64,000 bases of DNA from an uncultured archaeon (GCA_902385625.1 CABMGE010000024.1:1-64000), one strand, 5' to 3'. Shown: positions 8,882-17,606, numbered from the stretch's first letter. Notes: generated from the letters alone by a model not told the origin. Program-made: numbers and translations.

Positions 8882-10692
8882 TCTTCTTCTACCTCCCAAA
8901 CTTTTAATCCCTCAAAATCAAAACTAAAATCAAGGGATTTTCCCCCTCTTTGCGCCAAAACCTCGCTGATTTTATGTTCGTGATCAGGTTTGCAATAAAT
9001 AAGTAAATGCCCACCACCACCAGCACCCATTAACTTAATCCATACTGCACCATTTGCAATTGCTTCTTCAACTAAAGCATCAATGTAAATATTTGTAATA
9101 GATGAATTGAATTTCTTTTTCTTCTCCCAACCCTCAAGCATGAGTTCACCAAACCTTTTAAGATTCCCCCTTCTTAAATTAAATTCCATTTGAATTGCAG
9201 TATCCTTGATATCATGTAAATTATTAATTTTTTCAGAATCTTGAAATAATCCTCGGTCTGACTCTTCCTTATGGACTTCACCAGAAGATTTTCCTCTCCT
9301 TCCAGAAAATACTATCAAAAGATTTTTTTCAAGTTCCAAAATATAGTCGCGATGAGCATCAACAGGATTTATTCTTACATTATTACCGCCTTTAAACTCT
9401 AAAAGATTAATTCCTCCAAAAGCAGCAGCATACTGATCTTGTCTTCCACCTTTGTTATTCATCCTGTTCTCTTCTATTTTAAATGCAGTTTCTGCAATTT
9501 CATGTCTAGTTAGTCTATCTTTTTTTCTTAACTGATTCAAAACCCCAATTACTGAAACACAAAGAGATGCACTTGCTCCAAGACCTGAATGGGGCGGAAC
9601 CTCGCTCCTAATATATAAATCAAAACCAAAGCCAGGTTGCATTTCTAAAATAACTGCTTTGATAATATCAAGAGGATCTGATTGAAGTTTAATTTCATTT
9701 AAATTTTCAAAACTTTGACTGTAGGTTTCAAATCCTCCATGAAAAGTTATAATATCTGATTTTATATTTATTTTTTTATCATCCCGAAGTTTAAGTGTTG
9801 AATAAACATATCGATTAATAGTTGCACTGATGCACATGCCTCCATGATTTTCATCATAAGGAAAAATATCAGTACCTCCTCCGCCAAAGGTTATTCTTAT
9901 AGGCGCTCTACTTCGGACTATTTTTTGTCGCCTGCATATACTAGGAAGAATAAGTCCGTCTTTAATATCTTTTTTAAATTCACCCCAGTCTCTTTCATCA
10001 GCAATATCAAGCATATAGCCCCTATGCAAAAATCCTTTCATTTTCCCAAGAATCTTTGGAAACACCTCTTGCTCAAGAGAAACTTTTATAGAACCGGGAA
10101 TATAATCGAGTATCTCTTTTTCCAAAACATATATACCTCCATTTACAAAAGGCCGGTGGGTTGATTTCAAATGATTCGCATGTTGCTCAGTCTCTCTTTT
10201 ATGAAATCCAGTTATATCTAAATTATTAAGTTCAACTAATTCCTGAGTTTTTGCATGAGTTGCTTCTGCCACAACCATGGTAAAAGGAGAATCATGACTA
10301 TTATGAAACTTTAAAAGTTCATCAATATCTATGTCTACGAAAGTATCTCCATTCATTGCAAGAAAAGTTCCATTAATTAAAGGCTCTGCATTTTTTATTG
10401 AACCAGCAGTTCCAAGAAGTTCATTTCTTTCATAAGAATAAGTAATACTAACTCCAAATCTTTTTCCATCACCAAAATATTCTTCAACAACATGCCCTAA
10501 GTGCCCTACTGAAAATATAAAATCAGTTATACCATATTTTTTCAGGCTTTCTATTTTAAACTCTAAAAAAGGCCTTCCATCAATTTCAACCATGGGCTTT
10601 GGAACGAGTTTTGTTACAGGGCGAAGCCTTGTTCCAAGGCCTCCAACTAAGATTAATGCCTGGTATTTCTTGCCATTTTCAGTCTCTTTCAT
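8878..10692 (-). CDS. Fused HddC-like guanylyltransferase and HddA-like heptose kinase
   Basis: A 604-residue two-domain protein. Residues about 10-240 form a sugar nucleotidyltransferase: LILVGGLGTRLRPVTKLVPKPMV, then FLAMNGDTFVDID, closest in pattern to HddC (D-glycero-D-manno-heptose 1-phosphate guanylyltransferase). Residues about 255-600 form a GHMP kinase: SRAPIRITFGGGGTDI, PPHSGLGASAS as ATP loop, and KLMGAGGGGH, as in HddA. In bacteria these are usually separate proteins. The fusion would phosphorylate heptose 7-phosphate at C1 and, after GmhB, add GMP. A fucokinase/GDP-fucose pyrophosphorylase-type activity is the main alternative. Downstream overlap with the SDR gene is ATGA. Confidence 0.85.
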   Translation of the reverse strand: MKETENGKKYQALILVGGLGTRLRPVTKLVPKPMVEIDGRPFLEFKIESLKKYGITDFIFSVGHLGHVVEEYFGDGKRFGVSITYSYERNELLGTAGSIKNAEPLINGTFLAMNGDTFVDIDIDELLKFHNSHDSPFTMVVAEATHAKTQELVELNNLDITGFHKRETEQHANHLKSTHRPFVNGGIYVLEKEILDYIPGSIKVSLEQEVFPKILGKMKGFLHRGYMLDIADERDWGEFKKDIKDGLILPSICRRQKIVRSRAPIRITFGGGGTDIFPYDENHGGMCISATINRYVYSTLKLRDDKKINIKSDIITFHGGFETYSQSFENLNEIKLQSDPLDIIKAVILEMQPGFGFDLYIRSEVPPHSGLGASASLCVSVIGVLNQLRKKDRLTRHEIAETAFKIEENRMNNKGGRQDQYAAAFGGINLLEFKGGNNVRINPVDAHRDYILELEKNLLIVFSGRRGKSSGEVHKEESDRGLFQDSEKINNLHDIKDTAIQMEFNLRRGNLKRFGELMLEGWEKKKKFNSSITNIYIDALVEEAIANGAVWIKLMGAGGGGHLLIYCKPDHEHKISEVLAQRGGKSLDFSFDFEGLKVWEVEEE

Positions 10693-10752
10693 ATTATACA
10701 GGGATAATCCTTTTTCTTTTAAAGTTTATGAATCTGTAGTAGCTATTTCAAT

Positions 10753-10776
10753 TTTAACCTTGAAAACAGGGTTAAA
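10753..10776. repeat. Hairpin spanning the GmhB stop codon
   Basis: TTTAACC and GGTTAAA are arms around a 10-base loop. One arm contains the TAA stop codon (10772-10774) of the minus-strand phosphatase gene. A comparable hairpin spans the stop of the DP2 gene. It may be a weak terminator or an mRNA 3' element. Confidence 0.4.
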
Positions 10777-11302
10777 CCTGATTTACTATGAAACTTGCAG
10801 CTTCATATAAATCCTCAACCAATAATATACCTGAATCTACTGGATTTTGAATGTATTTGGAGCGAATTAAAATTTTTTTGCAAGGACTGTTTTTTCCAAT
10901 TTCAAGGTCAGTCAGTTTATCTCCAATAATCCAGCTTTGTGCCTCATCAATATTAAAATCAGAAACCGCACTATCAAACATCAAGGATTTGGGTTTCCTG
11001 CAATTGCAATTTTCATCAGGATGATGTGGACAGAAATAAACTCCGCTAATTTTTATTCCATTTTCATCAAACTTATCCAACATCCAGTTATTAAGTGTAA
11101 AAAAATCCTCCAGATCATAATAACCTCTGGAAATTCCAGACTGATTTGTGATGATAATAAATAAATATCCCTTGGAAGATAACATTTTCAAAGATTCAAA
11201 TACTCTTGGAAGAAAAACAAAATCATTTATTTTTCCAACATGCCCAGAGTCTAGATTTATTACTCCATCCCGGTCTAAAAATATTGCCTTAATCTTATCC
11301 AT
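10772..11302 (-). CDS. gmhB: HAD-family heptose bisphosphate phosphatase, GmhB-like
   Basis: A 176-residue HAD phosphatase of the histidinol-phosphate/GmhB branch. It has the nucleophile motif DRDGVIN, the ITNQSGISRG motif II, and the zinc loop CPHHPDENCNCRKP. The motif IGDKLTDLEIGKN completes the site. GmhB removes the 7-phosphate of D-glycero-D-manno-heptose 1,7-bisphosphate. It is first in the minus-strand cluster followed by the fused kinase/guanylyltransferase and the SDR, which supports GDP-heptose synthesis. No GmhA isomerase gene is visible in the window. Confidence 0.88.
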   Translation of the reverse strand: MDKIKAIFLDRDGVINLDSGHVGKINDFVFLPRVFESLKMLSSKGYLFIIITNQSGISRGYYDLEDFFTLNNWMLDKFDENGIKISGVYFCPHHPDENCNCRKPKSLMFDSAVSDFNIDEAQSWIIGDKLTDLEIGKNSPCKKILIRSKYIQNPVDSGILLVEDLYEAASFIVNQV

Positions 11303-11395
11303 TTTAGTTAAAATCAGATGAATATTTCTATTCGAGTCCCTTTATAAATTTTAAGAATCTCTGGAATCTATATAAAAACAGTTAATTTAAGGGTT

Positions 11396-11683
11396 TTAGA
11401 AATAATCCAGATCAATTCTATCAATTAGTTCAAATCTATTGTCTTTAGGCCCCTTATGAAAACGTTTTTTATTAAATTTTCCATCTATTAAATCAGATAA
11501 AATTACAAAATCATCCCAAGTAAAACTAAGTTCAGGATTCGAAACCCAGTTTCCAATAATACTGAGAGCCCCCACTTTATTCTCATCAGTATAAGAAATA
11601 ATATATTTTTCAGTCACTTTATCAAGAACAATCCGATTAAACTCGCTTTCTTCATGCAGATAATCCTGAAATCTATTAATCAT
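11396..11683 (-). CDS. Small conserved-looking hypothetical protein
   Basis: A 95-residue soluble, charged protein (start MINRFQDYLHEESEF, end FELIDRIDLDYF) without membrane segments or known motifs. It stands alone between the phosphatase and radA on the same strand. I do not recognise a family. Codon use is like its neighbours, so it is probably real. Confidence 0.6.
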   Translation of the reverse strand: MINRFQDYLHEESEFNRIVLDKVTEKYIISYTDENKVGALSIIGNWVSNPELSFTWDDFVILSDLIDGKFNKKRFHKGPKDNRFELIDRIDLDYF

Positions 11684-11727
11684 ATTAGAAAATATTAAAT
11701 TTATCTTTCTATAAAAATAATTTGGAA

Positions 11728-12759
11728 TTATTCGCCACTATCTTGGTCATTAACTCCAGCAGCTCCAACAAAGAAAACGCACTCATTATCCGGAAGATTA
11801 GGACTATCAATCAATTTTGAAACTCTGCTTCCTTTTTTTCCGCGTCTAAGATACATCCTAAAAGTTGAAGCATGACCTACAATATTTCCCCCAATAGCAG
11901 TTGTTGGATCTCCAAACATCATTGCAGGATTTGCCATTACCTGATTTGTAACATAAACTGCAAGGTTAAACTGTTCAGCCATTTTCATTAAATTATGCAA
12001 ATATCGATTTAATTTTTGCTGACGATCTGCAAGCATACCTCTTCCGGAAAATTCAGCCCTAAAATGAGCAGTTAAAGAATCCACTACAACAAGCCTCACA
12101 GGTTCTCCATTCTTAATAAGCTCTCCAACCTTGTCAATAAGAAGTATTTGATGATCAGAATTAAATGCTCTTGCAACTAAAATATTTTTAAGAACACTTT
12201 CAGGGTTAGCTCCCTTTGCTTCTGCAATTTGTCGTATTCTTTCAGGCCTAAATGTACCTTCAGTATCAATATAAACTGCTTTTCCTTCTGCTCCTCCTTT
12301 TTCAAGTGGCAATTGGCAATTAACAGCAAGAGAAAGCCCTAGTTGAGTCTTCCCGCTTCCATAACTTCCAAATGCCTCTGTAATTGCTTTTGTTTCAACA
12401 CCCCTTCCACCCAAAAGATTGTCGAGTTCTCGACTTCCAGTAGTAATATGAAAAATTTCTTCTCTTTTTTCTGCAAATTCCAGTCCATCTTGAAAACCAA
12501 GATCCATCATCTTCCTTGCAGCCTGAATTGCTTTTCTGGCAACAGCCTCTCCAAGCCCTGCAAGTTCAGATAATTCTTTAGGCCCAAGAACAGCAATGCC
12601 CATTAAATCAAAAATTCCAGCTGCTTCAAGTTTTTCAACAGCAGCAGGACCTATGCCCGGAAGATCAGCGATTTTCATTTCTTCTTTTTCTTCCTTTTTC
12701 TTCTTTTTCTTTGAAGGTTCGCATTCCTCTTTTTCTTTTTCCTTCTCTTTTTCTACCAT
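11728..12759 (-). CDS. radA: DNA repair and recombination protein RadA
   Basis: A 343-residue archaeal RadA recombinase. An unusual Lys/Glu-rich tail fills residues 2-28. A helix-hairpin-helix domain follows (IADLPGIGPAAVEKLEAAG), then the RecA core with Walker A GSYGSGKT at 131-138 and Walker B LVVVDS near 223-227. The L1/L2 region contains FRAEFSGRGMLADRQQ and NQVMANP. No intein is present. It catalyses strand exchange on single-stranded DNA. A TATA-like CTTATAAA lies about 28 bases before the ATG at 12759, so I keep this start and include the charged tail. It lies within 1.5 kb of an RPA gene. Confidence 0.95.
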   Translation of the reverse strand: MVEKEKEKEKEECEPSKKKKKKEEKEEMKIADLPGIGPAAVEKLEAAGIFDLMGIAVLGPKELSELAGLGEAVARKAIQAARKMMDLGFQDGLEFAEKREEIFHITTGSRELDNLLGGRGVETKAITEAFGSYGSGKTQLGLSLAVNCQLPLEKGGAEGKAVYIDTEGTFRPERIRQIAEAKGANPESVLKNILVARAFNSDHQILLIDKVGELIKNGEPVRLVVVDSLTAHFRAEFSGRGMLADRQQKLNRYLHNLMKMAEQFNLAVYVTNQVMANPAMMFGDPTTAIGGNIVGHASTFRMYLRRGKKGSRVSKLIDSPNLPDNECVFFVGAAGVNDQDSGE

Positions 12760-12864
12760 TCCAGATTAAAATGGTTTTAATTTATAAGTATTACCTAACT
12801 CTGATCATATATGTTAAAATACATGGATAAAAAAATCAAATGCAAAAAAACTAACTATTCAGAC

Positions 12865-13131
12865 TTATAGTCCATAACTGTCTGAGAAAATCTTAATCTT
12901 ATTAAACTCCAAAAGAAACTCATTTCCCTTAAGAGTTATTTTAAACATCCTTTTTTCATCAACAATTGTTTGCTCTGCAAGATTATTTTTTAAAAGATAT
13001 TCTATATAAGGTTTAATACTATTATTGGATAAATTTGCCTTATAGATTAAGTGAGTAATCTTCACTTGTTTATTTTTTTGCAGCACTTCAAGTAAATCCC
13101 TTATTACCTCTAGTCTTGTTCGTTTTTTCAT
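12865..13131 (-). CDS. Winged-helix DNA-binding protein
   Basis: An 88-residue protein with a helix-turn-helix/winged-helix pattern. RTRLEVIRDLLEVLQ is the first helix, ITHLIYKANLSNNSIKPYIEYLL the recognition part, and KRMFKITLKGNEFLLEF the wing and last helix. This matches the archaeal small wHTH family of transcription regulators. It follows a seven-helix membrane protein gene by 11 bases on the same strand, so the two are probably one operon and may form a sensor/regulator pair. Targets are unknown. Confidence 0.75.
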   Translation of the reverse strand: MKKRTRLEVIRDLLEVLQKNKQVKITHLIYKANLSNNSIKPYIEYLLKNNLAEQTIVDEKRMFKITLKGNEFLLEFNKIKIFSDSYGL

Positions 13132-13142
13132 TTTCTAAAGTT

Positions 13143-13886
13143 TTACCTCTTAGAGCGAGGAGTTGAAGATCTTCGAGTTTCATTTTGAAAAGATTTTATA
13201 TTTTTTGTTTTACTTTCCCTTTTCAGTTTAATTTGATTTACGAGTAAGCAAAGGAAGCTTATTAGTAGTAATATCTCTCCGATTAGATAAAACAATGAAT
13301 GCATCTCTGAAAAAACAAAAAACAAGTGGCTTACAAGAATTATCAAGAATGCAACAAACACCAAAAGCGAATTTGTAGATTTTATCTTTTCATGATTTTC
13401 ATAAAAATGATTTGCCAAAAATAATAGTATAAAAACAAGAGTTATATGGAATATAAAGTTAAAATAAATACTTAGGATAATTGCTACAATGCAAAAATAA
13501 GAAAACAAAAATATTTTTTCTTTATCTTTTGTTCGAGTTATAATAAAAAATAAAACAAGAAATCCAATTAGATAAAAAGCTTTGTATAAAATAAAACTGG
13601 AAAAATTTAGGAGTTCCATATATTCAAATTGATGCCAAACAACAAAAATAAAATCAGCATTTTGTATAGTCATTTTATGAACTATAGTAAGATTTGAGAG
13701 TATTTTAAAAATAAAAGAAATGGCAATTGATAAGAATGCAAATGAGAAAAACCTGAATTGTTTATACCTTATAAGATTGTAAACTTTATTGCTATAATAA
13801 GCAATTATAATAGAGACAATTATAATCAAAAATTCAACAGCTGAATCAATTCCATAAAAGTTTCCAAGAGACAAAGCAACAGACAT
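13143..13886 (-). CDS. Polytopic membrane protein paired with a winged-helix regulator
   Basis: A 247-residue protein with about seven hydrophobic helices spread over residues 10-220, followed by a basic cytoplasmic tail (KLKRESKTKNIKSF ... STPRSKR). The helix layout resembles the membrane sensor part found at the N-terminus of some archaeal signalling proteins, but no catalytic domain follows. The wHTH gene directly downstream suggests a role in signal perception. That is inferred only from context. Confidence 0.65.
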   Translation of the reverse strand: MSVALSLGNFYGIDSAVEFLIIIVSIIIAYYSNKVYNLIRYKQFRFFSFAFLSIAISFIFKILSNLTIVHKMTIQNADFIFVVWHQFEYMELLNFSSFILYKAFYLIGFLVLFFIITRTKDKEKIFLFSYFCIVAIILSIYFNFIFHITLVFILLFLANHFYENHEKIKSTNSLLVFVAFLIILVSHLFFVFSEMHSLFYLIGEILLLISFLCLLVNQIKLKRESKTKNIKSFQNETRRSSTPRSKR

Positions 13887-14018
13887 ACACTATATTATTC
13901 ATCCGTATTTATAAGCATTGTGAATTTCGGTTCTGTAAAAAAGCTTCACAACTGCTTTATAAAAGACCATCTTAAGAATTCTAATGCGACAAGATAGATC
14001 GCAAAAATAAACTTTTAT

Positions 14019-14024
14019 GGAGGT
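14019..14024 (+). promoter_or_regulatory. Shine-Dalgarno GGAGGT deciding the start at 14029
   Basis: GGAGGT lies 4 bases before the ATG at 14029. An ATG at 14017 overlaps this site and would give four extra residues. The downstream ATG is the better start. Confidence 0.6.
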
Positions 14025-14028
14025 AAAA

Positions 14029-14202
14029 ATGAAAAAACAATACAGCCAACCCTTTGAAAAAGAAGAACTTGAAATACTGACTGAAGAGCTTAATTTAGAT
14101 CCAAGAGAAATGTATGTGCTTGGATTTTTAAAAGGCTTTGATAGAAAAACCCTCAAGGAATGGAATAAAAAGGGATTAATGGATTTTTCAGTATTGATCT
14201 AA
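14029..14202 (+). CDS. Small protein of 57 residues, unknown
   Basis: The protein (start MKKQYSQPFEKEELEIL, end LMDFSVLI) is charged and predicted helical, with no membrane segment. A strong Shine-Dalgarno precedes the start codon, which supports translation. It lies between the divergent membrane protein gene and the convergent RPA gene. The DPREMYVLGFLKGF segment could be a small helical domain, but I do not recognise a family. An opposite-strand frame at 13899-14156 overlaps it and lacks comparable support. Confidence 0.6.
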   Translation: MKKQYSQPFEKEELEILTEELNLDPREMYVLGFLKGFDRKTLKEWNKKGLMDFSVLI

Positions 14203-14226
14203 TCCCATTTATAACAAAAGTAAAGA

Positions 14227-15156
14227 TTACTTTTCAAGTTCAGCGATTAGCTTGTCAAGATTAACTTCCTCTATATCTGAAACAATAAACTCATTGTTAT
14301 TGTATAATGCATTCTTCCTTACCTGTCCAGTGATTATAACTTCTTTGCCCAAAAGATCTTTTTTCTTTACTGCAAAAAGTTCAGGCTCTAATTCTTCAGA
14401 ACTCATTAGTTTGTTTATTTGATCTGAAAACATGACTGCACGAATAGAGTCGCTTCCATCGTCAATAACAAAATTAAGTAAAGCTCTTTTTTCAACTACA
14501 ACTTTTCCATGAGTCAAACATTCTCCAGACTCGCTTGCCTTCTTCTTGCATGCAGGGCATACATAAAAAAACCTTGGCTCAAACATCTGGACAATAAATG
14601 CCCTGGTAGAAGTGTTATCATTTGCATTAAATTGATTTATTGACTTTTTAACAATAGGTTTATCAGTAATTACTTTATCAATAGACCTATCCGAAATTTT
14701 AATCTCAGAAAATGAAGTCAGATGCAGTTCACCATTTCTAAGAGTTGCATTTGCAATTTCAATAACGCTCTCTTTAAGTATTTGGCCTTTTTCAATCAAG
14801 TCAATATGATTCTCATCCCAAAGAACTGTCCTTATATTGCTTGTTTCATCGGCAAGAACAAAACTTCCAATTCTTCCACTTCTTCCATTCTTATTATACT
14901 CCCTTATAGGAAATAAATTTATTACCTTTCCAATAAGATTTATTTTTTTCATTCCAGGAGCTATTTGTGAAATCTTCATGGTCTGACGGTCAAAACTAAC
15001 ATTAAGCTCTGCTGCTACAATCTGCGCTGCTCCAGCTTTACTTATAAGTCCTGCAAGCTTTGCTTGTTTAGCCTCGATCTTCCTTTCAATTTCTTCTTTA
15101 GGAACTCCTGATTTTTCAGAAATAAATCCAACTAACTGATCACAATTTTCATCCAT
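14227..15156 (-). CDS. Replication protein A-like single-stranded DNA-binding protein
   Basis: A 309-residue protein. It has an N-terminal helical segment and a first OB fold (residues about 65-165: NLIGKVINLFPIREYNKNGRSGRIGSF, VLADETSNIRTVLWDEN). A second OB fold is interrupted by a zinc finger (CPACKKKASESGECLTHGK, residues about 200-220). This is the arrangement of euryarchaeal RPA. It protects single-stranded DNA in replication and repair, and radA is close by. Final residues VNLDKLIAELEK are helical. It converges on the small plus-strand gene upstream of it. Confidence 0.87.
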   Translation of the reverse strand: MDENCDQLVGFISEKSGVPKEEIERKIEAKQAKLAGLISKAGAAQIVAAELNVSFDRQTMKISQIAPGMKKINLIGKVINLFPIREYNKNGRSGRIGSFVLADETSNIRTVLWDENHIDLIEKGQILKESVIEIANATLRNGELHLTSFSEIKISDRSIDKVITDKPIVKKSINQFNANDNTSTRAFIVQMFEPRFFYVCPACKKKASESGECLTHGKVVVEKRALLNFVIDDGSDSIRAVMFSDQINKLMSSEELEPELFAVKKKDLLGKEVIITGQVRKNALYNNNEFIVSDIEEVNLDKLIAELEK

Positions 15157-15260
15157 CTTGTTAAGTTTTTATTTGTCAAGTCTCCCCTTTAATAATTAAT
15201 AAACCAACGTCTTTATAAGAATTATGGTTTGAAAAAGCAACAAATAAACCAAAGGTAAAC

Positions 15261-15268
15261 TTTATAAA
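15261..15268 (+). promoter_or_regulatory. TATA box for aEF1-beta
   Basis: AAACTTTATAAAG is centred 26 bases before the ATG at 15291. This matches the same box before the gene at 58034 and implies a leaderless message. Confidence 0.55.
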
Positions 15269-15290
15269 GCAAACATCCAAAATATCTTAC

Positions 15291-15563
15291 ATGGCACTCG
15301 CATTAATTAAAGTAAAAATAATGCCTGAATCTCCAAGTACAGATCTTGATGCAATAGAAAAGAAATCAAAGGAAATTTTGGAGAAAAAAGGCAGCAAAAG
15401 TATAAGGTTTGAAAGAGAACCAATTGCATTTGGCCTAATTGCAGTAATAGTTGGATTTTCCTGGGATGATAATGAATCAAACGATGAAGTTTTAGAGGAC
15501 CTCGGAAAAATAGAAAATGTTTCTTCTGCAGAAGTAATAGATTATAGAAGAGCTATTGGATAA
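15291..15563 (+). CDS. Translation elongation factor 1-beta (aEF1B)
   Basis: A 90-residue protein matching archaeal EF-1-beta: ALIKVKIMPESPSTDLDAIEKKSKEIL at the start, FEREPIAFGLIAVIVGFSWDD in the middle and the conserved C-terminal VSSAEVIDYRRAIG. It is the guanine-nucleotide exchange factor for aEF1A, with the ferredoxin-like fold of the family. Length is exactly typical. It is transcribed alone from a leaderless-type promoter. Confidence 0.95.
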   Translation: MALALIKVKIMPESPSTDLDAIEKKSKEILEKKGSKSIRFEREPIAFGLIAVIVGFSWDDNESNDEVLEDLGKIENVSSAEVIDYRRAIG

Positions 15564-15578
15564 AATAGAATAATTTAA

Positions 15579-15878
15579 TCAAATCTCAAATTTCTTTTCA
15601 AAGGCATTTGCCCATTCATATTCTCCTCTTTTCATACCTTCTTTATGGACTAATCTTAAAATAGATCTCTTAAAGTCCAGAAATGAAATATCATCAAGTT
15701 TGTTCTGTTTCACAAGGTTCTTTACATTCATTAATAATTCATCCAATTTTTCTTCAATCTGAACCATAAGATATTGATAATTATAAGAATTAGCAATCTT
15801 AACCTCAAGCATTATTTCAAAATCTTTTTCAAATTGATCAAGTTTATCAAGAATCAATTTTTCATTTAACATAAGCAA
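15579..15878 (-). CDS. Helical hypothetical protein
   Basis: A 99-residue, charged, largely helical protein (LDKLDQFEKDFEIMLEVKIANSYNYQYLMVQIEEKLDELL) with a basic C-terminal half. It has no cysteines or membrane helices. GGTGA lies 7 bases before the ATG at 15878, supporting this start. It converges on aEF1-beta. I do not recognise it. Confidence 0.6.
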   Translation of the reverse strand: MLMLNEKLILDKLDQFEKDFEIMLEVKIANSYNYQYLMVQIEEKLDELLMNVKNLVKQNKLDDISFLDFKRSILRLVHKEGMKRGEYEWANAFEKKFEI

Positions 15879-16017
15879 CTCACCTAAACAGCATACTTAA
15901 ATCTTCTTAAGGGATTTATGAGCTTATGAGTAGTGAAATAACCAAAGAACTTTTTCTAGAGTAAAAAAATGAACTCCGGATAATTAAATTTATAACCTCT
16001 CCTAGACTTAAGAAAAT

Positions 16018-16680
16018 ATGCCATTAACACCTGAGCAAGCAGAAAGAATCAAAAAAAACTTAATAGAACAGTTAGAAAAGTCTGATCAACCAAACAAAGA
16101 GAAAATAATTGAATATGTAAAGGGTTTAAATGAAGCAGAGTTTGAAGAGTTCTTAAAACAAAACAAAATACAAATTCAAGGAGAAGAGGGTTCTGAAACA
16201 ATTGCAACAGAACCAACCGAACAAAAATGTATTTTTTGTTCAATAGTAAACAATGAAATGCCTTCATATAAAATAGCCCAAACAAAAAAGGCAATTGCAG
16301 TACTTGATATTAATCCACTTTCAAAAGGTCATACAATGGTTATCCCAACAGCCCATGTTCCTGTTGAAAAGTTGCCAAAAGCAGCCCTTTCTTTATCTCA
16401 AAAAATAGCAAAAAAAATAAAAAAGAAGTTTAAACCAGATGACATTAAAATAGAAACTTCAAGTCTAATGGGCCATGCAATGGTAAATGTAATTCCATTA
16501 TACAAAGATGTGCAACTTAAAAAATCAAAGGCAAGTGAAGAAGATTTAAAAAAAATTCAGATAAAATTAGAAGCCAAAAAAAGAGCTTCAAGAGCAAAAC
16601 CTGAAGAAGCAAAAACTCAGGCAGAAGAAAAAGACGAATTATCCAAACTTCCAAAAGTTTCCTTCAGAATTCCAAGGTAA
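16018..16680 (+). CDS. HIT-family protein with a degenerate catalytic triad
   Basis: A 220-residue protein. Residues 1-65 are a helical extension. The HIT domain covers about 70-180, with the zinc-type start CIFCSIVNNEMPSYKI and the GHTMVIPTAH strand. The usual H-x-H-x-H motif reads GHAMVNVIP: the first His is present, while the second (normally nucleophilic) and third are Met and Asn. It is therefore unlikely to hydrolyse or transfer nucleotides in the usual way. A Lys/Glu-rich tail follows. TTTATAA at 15989-15995 is spaced for a leaderless start at 16018. A role as a nucleotide-binding or scaffold protein is possible. Confidence 0.8.
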   Translation: MPLTPEQAERIKKNLIEQLEKSDQPNKEKIIEYVKGLNEAEFEEFLKQNKIQIQGEEGSETIATEPTEQKCIFCSIVNNEMPSYKIAQTKKAIAVLDINPLSKGHTMVIPTAHVPVEKLPKAALSLSQKIAKKIKKKFKPDDIKIETSSLMGHAMVNVIPLYKDVQLKKSKASEEDLKKIQIKLEAKKRASRAKPEEAKTQAEEKDELSKLPKVSFRIPR

Positions 16681-16694
16681 CTAGGCAATATAGG

Positions 16695-17543
16695 TTAAAA
16701 CCATCCTGGAATTTTATATAGAATATATATCAAAACTAAAAATCCAAATAAAAATCCCGGAGTAAATGGAACTCCTTGCTTAATAAGTATGTTTTTTCTT
16801 GAATATTTTTGTATCCATTTTAATTCTTTTTCTGAAACTCCATCCCATGTTGCTTCAATTTTTTTACCATTTATAGTTATATCGCCATATAACCAGTCCC
16901 CTTCTGTAATCTTGCTAGGAGAAAGTGAACGAATCATACAGCTCTCTTCAACAGCTTTTGCAAAAACAAATAATACTGGAAACAAAAGAATAACAAAAAA
17001 TATTGGAATGAAATACATTTTATTTAGGAAAATAACTGCAATTATCCATAAAACTGAAAAGATTAAAGATATTGCAAAAATAAGCCTATAATTTTTAAAT
17101 TGCTTTTTAAATTGCTTTTTAAATCGATTAAAATTAAAAAAAACCAAAAATAAAGACCAAATCAGTACATAAAATGCTCCGGTTATTAAAAACAATAAAA
17201 TAAAAGCTCCAAAAATCTTAAAATTAACAGCCCAATTATAACTTAAAGGAAGAATAGTTCCAAGAGCAATTAATAATTTTGCGTCTCCTCCTGCAAAAAC
17301 TCTTGAATAATAAAATACATTTCCTAGAATTAAAAAAATTACAAGTCCGATTATTCCATTTAAGATAAACCAATAATTTCCAGTATAAGTAGAAACAGCA
17401 GCGCGATAAGCAAGAGCAAATGCAATAAGGCTAAAATTCCAAAGATTATCAACTTCTCTTCTTCGAAGATCCTGCAAAACCGCTCCAATAATCCAGATTA
17501 TTGCAAGTACAATAAGAAAAATATTTTCATTATTTATAAACAT
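16695..17543 (-). CDS. Archaeal prepilin/preflagellin peptidase (A24 family)
   Basis: A 282-residue polytopic membrane aspartic protease. The two catalytic aspartates are visible: D25 in VLQDLRRREVDN, and D87 in the GGDAK motif of VFAGGDAKLL. About seven hydrophobic segments are present, plus a soluble insertion near residues 210-250 (ITINGKKIEATWDGVSEKELK). The family (FlaK/PibD) removes class III signal peptides from archaeal pilins and archaellins. The pilin-like genes that begin just downstream at 18-24 kb are its probable substrates. Confidence 0.9.
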   Translation of the reverse strand: MFINNENIFLIVLAIIWIIGAVLQDLRRREVDNLWNFSLIAFALAYRAAVSTYTGNYWFILNGIIGLVIFLILGNVFYYSRVFAGGDAKLLIALGTILPLSYNWAVNFKIFGAFILLFLITGAFYVLIWSLFLVFFNFNRFKKQFKKQFKNYRLIFAISLIFSVLWIIAVIFLNKMYFIPIFFVILLFPVLFVFAKAVEESCMIRSLSPSKITEGDWLYGDITINGKKIEATWDGVSEKELKWIQKYSRKNILIKQGVPFTPGFLFGFLVLIYILYKIPGWF

Positions 17544-17606
17544 TTTACACCTCTGACTAAATAATAATCAAGATAGATTATAAAGTTTCTTATATGAAAT
17601 AAACTA

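Noticed and set aside
13899-14156. Minus-strand open frame of 85 residues
   Set aside because: It overlaps a plus-strand gene that has a good Shine-Dalgarno, and its protein shows no domain.
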